Below the pieces are notes generated by a model. It was not told where the DNA came from and searched no databases. It saw only the letters and a list, made by a program, of their open reading frames with translations. A stretch of DNA of 5,904 nucleotides from Pseudomonadota bacterium (GTDB taxonomy: Bacteria > Pseudomonadota > Gammaproteobacteria > Natronospirales > REEB76), in the NCBI GenBank assembly GCA_021779005.1, contig JAJYBN010000081.1, positions 1 through 5,904 of the forward strand, given 5' to 3'. Of this stretch, positions 1 through 4,007 are shown piece after piece. A program made the position numbers and the translations under genes. The stretch's first letter is position 1; every line of letters begins with the position of its first letter.

Positions 1-869
1 GGGTCATGTGTACGCAGATCCGCGGCTTCCGTCAGTGAGAACCCTACGGGGATATAACCATTCAGGGGATCGTGTGCCGAGGTCTGATCGGTGACCAGAT
101 GGGGATAAAAATCTCCCTTCAGGATCTCCTCGAATACCACCGCCGCATTGCCCAGCACGCCAATGGATGTCGGCTCACCATTCGCCAATGCCTCACGCAG
201 GATGCGGAAAGCTTCCTGAAGGGATTTCGCCTTGTGATCCAGATAACCTGTCTGCAGGCGCTTATCGATGCGCTCCTCATCCACTTCCACGGCCAGGCAG
301 CTGAGTCCTGCGAACACGGCTGCCAGAGGCTGGGCACCTCCCATGCCACCTAACCCGCCCGTGAGTAACCATTTACCCTGCGCATCACCCTGAAAGTGCT
401 GGCGCATGGCTTCAGCAAACGTCTCGTAGGTCCCCTGCACGATCCCCTGCGAGCCTATATAGATCCAGGAACCGGCCGTCATCTGGCCGAACATCATCAG
501 GCCCTTTTTGTCCAATTCGAAGAAATGCTCCCAGTCAGCCCACTTGCCCACCAGGTTGGAATTTGCGATCAGCACCCGCGGCGCAGATTCATGGGTCTTG
601 AATACGCCTACCGGCTTGCCGGACTGGATCAGCAGGGTCTCATCATTCTCGAGACGCTTGAGTGTCTCCACGATCTTGTCGAAACATTCCCAGTCGCGTG
701 CCGCGCGACCGATGCCGCCATACACCACCAGTTCCTTGGGGTTCTCACCCACAGCCGGGTCAAGGTTGTTATGCAGCATCCTGAGCGCCGCTTCCTGCTG
801 CCAGCCTTTGCAGGACAGCCTGGAACCGGTGGGCGCATGCAGTTCGATATCACGGTATCTTGTGGGCAT
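1..869 (-). CDS. hutU: Urocanate hydratase (urocanase), N-terminal half, cut by window edge
   Basis: This enzyme converts urocanate to 4-imidazolone-5-propionate, the second step of cytoplasmic histidine degradation, using tightly bound NAD+ as an electrophile. The reverse strand translates without a stop from the ATG at 869 to the window edge, giving 289 residues of a protein usually about 555 long. Family landmarks appear in order: [14 protein letters not shown] near residues 19-32, [15 protein letters not shown] at about 47-61, [27 protein letters not shown], and the glycine-rich [11 protein letters not shown] at 171-181. The two Gly clusters (51-52 and around 174-178) correspond to family NAD contacts. 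The start fits the usual urocanase N-terminus, although no strong Shine-Dalgarno is visible. The catalytic C-terminal half lies outside the window. The gene upstream on the same strand is a lipoprotein, not another hut gene, and a probable terminator separates them, so hutU likely has its own promoter. Identity is secure. Confidence 0.97.
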   Translation of the reverse strand, partial: MPTRYRDIELHAPTGSRLSCKGWQQEAALRMLHNNLDPAVGENPKELVVYGGIGRAARDWECFDKIVETLKRLENDETLLIQSGKPVGVFKTHESAPRVLIANSNLVGKWADWEHFFELDKKGLMMFGQMTAGSWIYIGSQGIVQGTYETFAEAMRQHFQGDAQGKWLLTGGLGGMGGAQPLAAVFAGLSCLAVEVDEERIDKRLQTGYLDHKAKSLQEAFRILREALANGEPTSIGVLGNAAVVFEEILKGDFYPHLVTDQTSAHDPLNGYIPVGFSLTEAADLRTHD

Positions 870-903
870 TGGATGCTCTGCCAGATATATCAGGACTAGT
901 GTA

Positions 904-977
904 CCTGTAGACAGCAATACACAGGAATAATTACGTAGATATCAATGACCAACGTTACTTAATAGGGCCTGTACAGG
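904..977. promoter_or_regulatory. Clustered ACAGG/CCTGT inverted repeats upstream of hutU (possible operator)
   Basis: A perfect 10-base palindrome, CCTGTACAGG, lies at 968-977. The same half-sites recur as CCTGT at 904-908 and ACAGG at 921-925, arranged inversely around a 12-base spacer, with an internal CTGT-AG-ACAG at 905-914. The second cluster overlaps the candidate hutU -10. Histidine-utilisation genes are often controlled by a GntR-family repressor (HutC) that binds palindromic sites, so an operator role is plausible. The motif was not matched to a known HutC site, and short palindromes also arise by chance. Confidence 0.3.
916..945 (-). promoter_or_regulatory. hutU: Possible hutU promoter
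   Basis: Read on the minus strand, TTGATA (940-945) is followed after 18 bases by TGTATT (916-921). These match the sigma-70 -35 and -10 consensus at 5/6 and 4/6. They would start transcription about 40 bases before the hutU ATG. The match is only moderate in an AT-rich stretch, so this is a candidate. Confidence 0.25.
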
Positions 978-1011
978 ATAAAACACTTGAGTGCGACAGA
1001 GATCACTCAAG
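978..1011 (-). terminator. Probable intrinsic terminator of the lipoprotein genes
   Basis: CTTGAGTG (986-993) and CACTCAAG (1004-1011) form a perfect 8-bp stem with a 10-base loop. On the minus strand the stem is followed by TGTTTTAT (985-978), a short T-rich run. The stem begins 22 bases past the stop of the lipoprotein gene at 1033 and lies upstream of hutU, where it would insulate hutU from the lipoprotein transcript. The stem is only half G+C and the T run is interrupted, so termination may be partial. Confidence 0.6.
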
Positions 1012-1032
1012 CGGGTTATCAATACAAGATCC

Positions 1033-1329
1033 TTAACAATTGGGGGAGCAGGCCTTAGGTCCAGGGCCATTCTGTGCATTAAACATATTTTCTTGCTGCT
1101 TCTTTTTATTTTCCGCCACTTCTTGCTTGGTGGCACAATATTTTTGGTACAAGTGACTGCCATTTGGCATCTCGCGCCAGCAGGCGACCTGATCGGCATG
1201 ACCATCTAGAATTGCAGTTCGCGCAGCTGGTGTGATGGAATCCGCTCCCTGATAACTGGGCTGGGCTGTCGAGGCGCAACCCACACTCAGCAAAATCCCT
1301 GCCAGACATAAAACGTGCTTGCATAGCAT
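1033..1329 (-). CDS. Small predicted lipoprotein A (98 aa), paralogue of the gene at 1405-1701
   Basis: The function is unknown. The N-terminus (MLCKHVLCLAGILLSVGC) is a short hydrophobic signal ending in a lipobox-like S-V-G-C with Cys18 as the likely lipidated residue, so the mature protein should be anchored in the cell envelope. The -3 position is Ser rather than the preferred Leu, so the lipobox is imperfect. The mature part holds C50-x4-P-N-G-S-H-x5-C65-A-T, then a charged Lys/Gln-rich helix (about 68-82), then QNGP (86-89), and ends in a Cys-containing tail (C94, C98). Aligned without gaps to the next gene, residues 50-91 share 18 of 42 identical positions, including both cysteines, SH and QNGP. 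The start at 1329 has a GGGG run about 7 bases upstream. A TTGACG at 1371-1376 could be a -35 of its own promoter but has no good partner, so co-transcription from lipoprotein B is favoured. Confidence 0.82.
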   Translation of the reverse strand: MLCKHVLCLAGILLSVGCASTAQPSYQGADSITPAARTAILDGHADQVACWREMPNGSHLYQKYCATKQEVAENKKKQQENMFNAQNGPGPKACSPNC

Positions 1330-1354
1330 AAATGTGCCCCGCCCTATCGACAGA

Positions 1355-1369
1355 ATACTTTTTCAGTAT
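1355..1369. repeat. Inverted repeat ATACT-N5-AGTAT between the lipoprotein genes
   Basis: Perfect 5-base arms (1355-1359 and 1365-1369) flank TTTTC, in the 75-base gap between the two lipoprotein genes. The arm sequence recalls the TACT/AGTA half-sites of the operators at 1753-1768 and 1817-1832. Here the TACT and AGTA halves are separated by 5 bases instead of 8, so the geometry differs. It could be a degenerate regulator site, a weak mRNA hairpin, or chance. Confidence 0.3.
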
Positions 1370-1404
1370 ACGTCAATCGCGGCATTCGGGCTGTGATGAC
1401 CGAC

Positions 1405-1701
1405 TCAGTCCAATGGCGGACTGGGTCCATTTTGCATGGTTTGCACCTGCTCCTGAGCGGCCTTTTTGCGTGCAGCGGCCTGTTCCGGAGTCACACAAAT
1501 CAGTTGTGGGATATGCGAATCCATCGGGAAAGACCGGCTGCATATCATCTTCGGCGTGTCCTCAGGCTTGGTGCCGCGCATAACCTGCATGTTCGACTGC
1601 CCTGTGGGTGCCGTGGCAGCTGTCGTCGGGGCAGAGGGCTGGTGTGATGCGCACCCCATGATCAGCAGGGTTAGCCCGAAAGCATATATTGATTTATTCA
1701 T
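1405..1701 (-). CDS. Small predicted lipoprotein B (98 aa), first gene divergent from the BlaI-type repressor
   Basis: The function is unknown. The signal peptide MNKSIYAFGLTLLIMGC has a positive N-terminus, a hydrophobic core and a lipobox I-M-G-C with Cys17 as the lipidation site. An envelope-anchored lipoprotein is therefore well supported. A Ser/Pro/Thr/Ala-rich linker (about 19-36) follows, then the shared block C54-x4-P-M-D-S-H-x5-C69-V-T, an Ala/Gln/Lys-rich helix (about 73-88) and QNGP (90-93). The spacings from Cys to Cys and Cys to QNGP are identical to the downstream gene, so the pair arose by duplication. The start at 1701 is chosen over an in-frame ATG at 1737 because it places the signal peptide at the N-terminus and has GAGGAA 9 bases upstream. 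The candidate promoter is covered by an inverted repeat that also occurs before the repressor gene, which suggests control by that repressor. Confidence 0.88.
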   Translation of the reverse strand: MNKSIYAFGLTLLIMGCASHQPSAPTTAATAPTGQSNMQVMRGTKPEDTPKMICSRSFPMDSHIPQLICVTPEQAAARKKAAQEQVQTMQNGPSPPLD

Positions 1702-1733
1702 AAGGTCTTGTTCCTCAATAGGTTTATAACGTA

Positions 1734-1750
1734 TCAACTACTATGGTTGA
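1734..1750. repeat. Inverted repeat TCAAC-N7-GTTGA in the lipoprotein leader
   Basis: The arms 1734-1738 and 1746-1750 are perfect 5-base complements around TACTATG. The element falls in the predicted 5' leader of lipoprotein B and overlaps the degenerate operator copy at 1739-1754. It could be a small mRNA hairpin or a chance by-product of the repeated TACTA elements. Confidence 0.25.
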
Positions 1751-1752
1751 AG

Positions 1753-1768
1753 TACTATTATGCTAGTA
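1753..1768. promoter_or_regulatory. Putative BlaI-type operator, lipoprotein side (TACTA-N6-TAGTA)
   Basis: TACTA (1753-1757) and TAGTA (1764-1768) are perfect inverted 5-base arms around TTATGC. It is identical in arms and spacing to the site at 1817-1832. BlaI/MecI-family repressors bind short dyads of this kind as dimers in the divergent promoter regions of their own genes. The site coincides with the candidate lipoprotein -10 region. A one-mismatch copy, TACTA-N6-AAGTA, overlaps it at 1739-1754, so repressor could bind in tandem. Confidence 0.65.
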
Positions 1769-1795
1769 TTATATTTAGTTTGTCTAGATTTACAA
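1758..1795 (-). promoter_or_regulatory. Candidate promoter of the lipoprotein genes
   Basis: Two overlapping sigma-70-like pairs are visible on the minus strand. TAGACA (1781-1786) precedes CATAAT (1758-1763) with the ideal 17-base spacer, each hexamer matching 5/6. TTGTAA (1790-1795) precedes a perfect TATAAT (1768-1773) with a 16-base spacer. The CATAAT hexamer is exactly the 6-base spacer of the inverted repeat at 1753-1768, so a protein bound there would block polymerase. Transcription would begin around 1751-1761, leaving a 5' leader of about 50-60 bases. Confidence 0.55.
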
Positions 1796-1816
1796 GCTGG
1801 CTATGGGATGAAATCA

Positions 1817-1832
1817 TACTAGGTATTTAGTA
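1817..1832. promoter_or_regulatory. Putative BlaI-type operator, repressor side (TACTA-N6-TAGTA)
   Basis: TACTA (1817-1821) and TAGTA (1828-1832) flank GGTATT. It is the second perfect copy of the dyad at 1753-1768, with centres 64 bases apart, close to six helical turns and hence on the same DNA face. It lies about 60 bases before the repressor start, a usual place for an autoregulatory operator. No convincing -35/-10 pair for the repressor operon was found. CATACT at 1815-1820, overlapping the site, is one weak -10 candidate. Confidence 0.65.
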
Positions 1833-1894
1833 GATTCCACCGTACGTGAGCGACTGGTTCTTAGATCGATACCAAGCAAGGGAATCCCGCAACA

Positions 1895-2302
1895 ATGAAT
1901 TCCAGCAAAGCCCCTACAAAATCGACAGTGCCCGAACCCACCGAGACTGAACTGGAAATTCTCAGTGTTCTCTGGCAGCTGGGTCCGAGCACCGTACGCC
2001 AGGTGCATGAGTCACTGGAACGCCATGGCCTTGCTTACACCACGGTACTCAGCATGCTTCAGATCATGTATCAGAAGGGGCTCGTGATCCGGGATGATAA
2101 GGAGCGCGCCCATGTCTACGAACCGGCGCTGAGCAAACATCAAACACAACGCCAGATACTGGGGAAAATGCTGCAGCGGGCATTCGAAGGCTCTGCAACA
2201 GAACTGGTCATGCAGGCTCTAGGGTCAGCAAAGCCCGCGAGCCCAGACGAGATCCGTAAAATCCGTGCCCGGCTGGATGAACTGGAGCGGCATCAAAAAT
2301 GA
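1895..2302 (+). CDS. BlaI/MecI/CopY-family transcriptional repressor (135 aa)
   Basis: This is a cytoplasmic winged-helix repressor that dimerises on inverted-repeat operators and is inactivated when its partner M56 membrane peptidase is triggered. Family features are clear. PTETELEILSVLWQLGPSTVRQVHESL (residues 15-41) gives the first helices, LAYTTVLSMLQIMYQKGLV (46-64) contains the recognition helix, and the wing follows to about residue 78. A C-terminal dimerisation helix region carries the typical FEGSATELVMQAL (97-109). Length is normal for the family. The start at 1895 has AAGGGAA about 10 bases upstream. The gene overlaps the next one by 4 bases (ATGA), so the two are translationally coupled. 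Candidate operators at 1753-1768 and 1817-1832 suggest it represses itself and the divergent lipoproteins. Its true regulon is inferred. The symbol blaI is not assigned because no beta-lactam link is visible. Confidence 0.95.
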   Translation: MNSSKAPTKSTVPEPTETELEILSVLWQLGPSTVRQVHESLERHGLAYTTVLSMLQIMYQKGLVIRDDKERAHVYEPALSKHQTQRQILGKMLQRAFEGSATELVMQALGSAKPASPDEIRKIRARLDELERHQK

Positions 2303-3936
2303 ACGTCTTTGAGACGCTGTTTGATTTGCCCCTGATCCATTGCCTGGGCTGGACCCTTGTGCATTTCCTCTGGCAAGGCGCCACGGTGGGAGTCCTGTAC
2401 GCCGGATTGCGCCAAGTGTTGCAGGGGAAATCGCCCGCGACACGTTATTACCTTGCGATGGGTACGCTCGCAGTAATGACCGCTATTCCTGTTGTCACCT
2501 TCCTGCATCTCTGGCACTCGGCAACGACTAATCCCACGCCGCTGGCATCGCACGCCATGGACCAGCTGGCCATAGTCAGTGGATATACCGATGCCTCGAG
2601 TCCACTTATTCTGTTCGACCGGTTCAGGCTCTGGCTACAACCACTGGTTCCCTGGGCAGTGCCGTTATGGCTGCTCGGCGTGCTCATAGCGAGTATGCGC
2701 GTGCTTCGCGGCTGGCACCGTACGTACCAGCTGCGAACGACTGCCGAATTCATGCCTCTGCAACCATGGTATGTCGTGGTGGAATCCCTGCGCGCAAGAT
2801 TCGGCATGACCAGATTTGTACGACTTGCCATTTCCGCGAGGCTGTCTGTGCCGTCCGTCATCGGCTGGCTCAAGCCCATCATCCTGATCCCGCCAAGCGT
2901 CATGGCTGGACTCACGCCCCTGCAGATGGAACTGATCTTGGCCCACGAACTCGCGCATATCCGCCGTCATGATTACGTGTGGAATCTTCTGCAGGTGCTG
3001 GTAGAAACCCTGCTGTTCTATCACCCGGCCGTGCGCTGGGTCTCCGGCCAGGCGCGGATCGAACGCGAACAGTGTTGCGACGACATGGTCGTGGAGCTAC
3101 AAGGTAACACCGTCGAATACGCTCGAGCGCTCACTGAATTGGAGAGTCTGCGCCAGCCAGTCAATGCATTGCTATTGGGCGCCAATGGCGGTCAGGTCCT
3201 GAACCGCATCCATCGGCTACTCGGCCAGTCCGCCCAGGAGGTGCCGGTGCACGGGCTGCCAATGCTGGCGCTCGTGGGATTGTTGTTCGCAGCCAGTGTC
3301 ACGCAATTTGCCCATCAAATGGGATTGGCAAACGCCTTGCTGGCGACGCAGTACACCCTGATGGCAAATGTGCAGCCGCAGGCCTTGCCTAAATCCTTGC
3401 CCCACGACGGCTCCATCATCACGCCGATACGCATGCCTGCCATCCCATCGCCACAACCAGCCACACTCAGACCGATCCCCGTAGAGGATCGTACCCGTAG
3501 CCTCGAATTCGCGGACATGCCGGATCTAGCGGCACCACGCCATCCAGCAGCCACGCCTATCAATCAGGATCTGCCAGACACACAGCACGTCGCGGAGGCA
3601 GCACTCATCACTGGCAGCATCATCGAAAAGCCTATGCCTGTGTATCCTGCCTTGGCGCTAGAACGTGGGATCGAGGGCTCCGCGACTGTGGAATTCGACC
3701 TGTCCGCCGAGGGCGTAATCCAGAATATGCGCGTGATAAAGGTAGTCGGTTCACGACTCTTTGGACTGGCCGCGCTAGATGCACTGCAGCAATGGAAGAT
3801 AATGCCGACGACCAAAGCCGGTATGCCGGTGGAGCAACGCATGGTTCAGGAATTCATCTTCCGGCTGAAGGAGAAGTCCGGGTACGGCGGCGTTTGCAAA
3901 ATCCCTATGGGCTACCACGTGTGTTCCACCAACTGA
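2299..3936 (+). CDS. BlaR1/MecR1-like M56 membrane metallopeptidase with periplasmic TonB-type C-terminal domain (545 aa)
   Basis: This is the predicted signal transducer that relieves repression by the upstream BlaI-like protein. Hydrophobic segments near residues 11-38, 51-72, 112-135 and 319-337 suggest four membrane spans. The M56 signature VPSVIGWLKPIILIP (184-198) precedes the zinc motif HELAH (216-220). REREQCCDD follows, with Glu257 as the probable third zinc ligand. Beyond the last span is a Pro-rich linker (about 359-427), then a TonB_C-like domain at about 440-524 (PVYPALALERGIEGSATVEF, and later AALDALQQWKIMP). Classical BlaR1 has a penicillin-binding sensor there, and no SxxK/SxN/KTG-type domain is present, so beta-lactam sensing is unlikely. 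The last 20 residues add C533 and C542 in a P-M-G-Y-H context that loosely recalls the cysteine motif of the divergent lipoproteins. The start overlaps the repressor stop and has TGGAG 11 bases upstream. The family is certain, but the ligand and the function of the TonB domain are unknown. Confidence 0.94.
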   Translation: MNVFETLFDLPLIHCLGWTLVHFLWQGATVGVLYAGLRQVLQGKSPATRYYLAMGTLAVMTAIPVVTFLHLWHSATTNPTPLASHAMDQLAIVSGYTDASSPLILFDRFRLWLQPLVPWAVPLWLLGVLIASMRVLRGWHRTYQLRTTAEFMPLQPWYVVVESLRARFGMTRFVRLAISARLSVPSVIGWLKPIILIPPSVMAGLTPLQMELILAHELAHIRRHDYVWNLLQVLVETLLFYHPAVRWVSGQARIEREQCCDDMVVELQGNTVEYARALTELESLRQPVNALLLGANGGQVLNRIHRLLGQSAQEVPVHGLPMLALVGLLFAASVTQFAHQMGLANALLATQYTLMANVQPQALPKSLPHDGSIITPIRMPAIPSPQPATLRPIPVEDRTRSLEFADMPDLAAPRHPAATPINQDLPDTQHVAEAALITGSIIEKPMPVYPALALERGIEGSATVEFDLSAEGVIQNMRVIKVVGSRLFGLAALDALQQWKIMPTTKAGMPVEQRMVQEFIFRLKEKSGYGGVCKIPMGYHVCSTN

Positions 3937-4007
3937 GTACCTAGCCTCGCGTGCCGCTATACGGCCAGCAGCAAAAGCAATGATCAGCTTCTTGCACGCA
4001 TGCCAGA
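3937..4007. other. Short convergent intergenic gap, no clear terminator
   Basis: The 71 bases separate the convergent ends of the M56 gene and purL. A 4-bp stem, GCCG-CTATA-CGGC (3953-3965), is the only hairpin seen. It lacks a T run on either strand and is too short to call a terminator. Confidence 0.5.

Noticed and set aside
396..930. Plus-strand open frames of 167 and 140 codons
   Set aside because: Antisense to hutU, which is certain from its NAD-binding and family motifs.
1355..1369. Third full BlaI-type operator before lipoprotein A
   Set aside because: The half-sites TACT and AGTA are there, but their separation is 5 bases rather than 8, so a dimer would not fit the same way. It is kept only as an inverted repeat.
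1702..1737. Upstream in-frame ATG at 1737 for lipoprotein B (110 aa)
   Set aside because: It would put 12 polar residues before the signal peptide. The ATG at 1701 has a good GAGGAA ribosome-binding site and a standard lipoprotein N-terminus.
1814..2008. 64-codon minus-strand frame across the start of the repressor gene
   Set aside because: It overlaps the control region and the repressor coding start, shows no domain, and is best explained as a shadow.
2299..3936. Classical blaR1/mecR1 beta-lactam sensor
   Set aside because: The peptidase half fits, but the C-terminal part is TonB-like with no serine transpeptidase motifs, and no beta-lactamase gene is nearby in the window.
3953..3965. GCCG-CTATA-CGGC hairpin as a bidirectional terminator between the M56 gene and purL
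   Set aside because: The stem is only 4 bp and no T-rich run follows on either strand.
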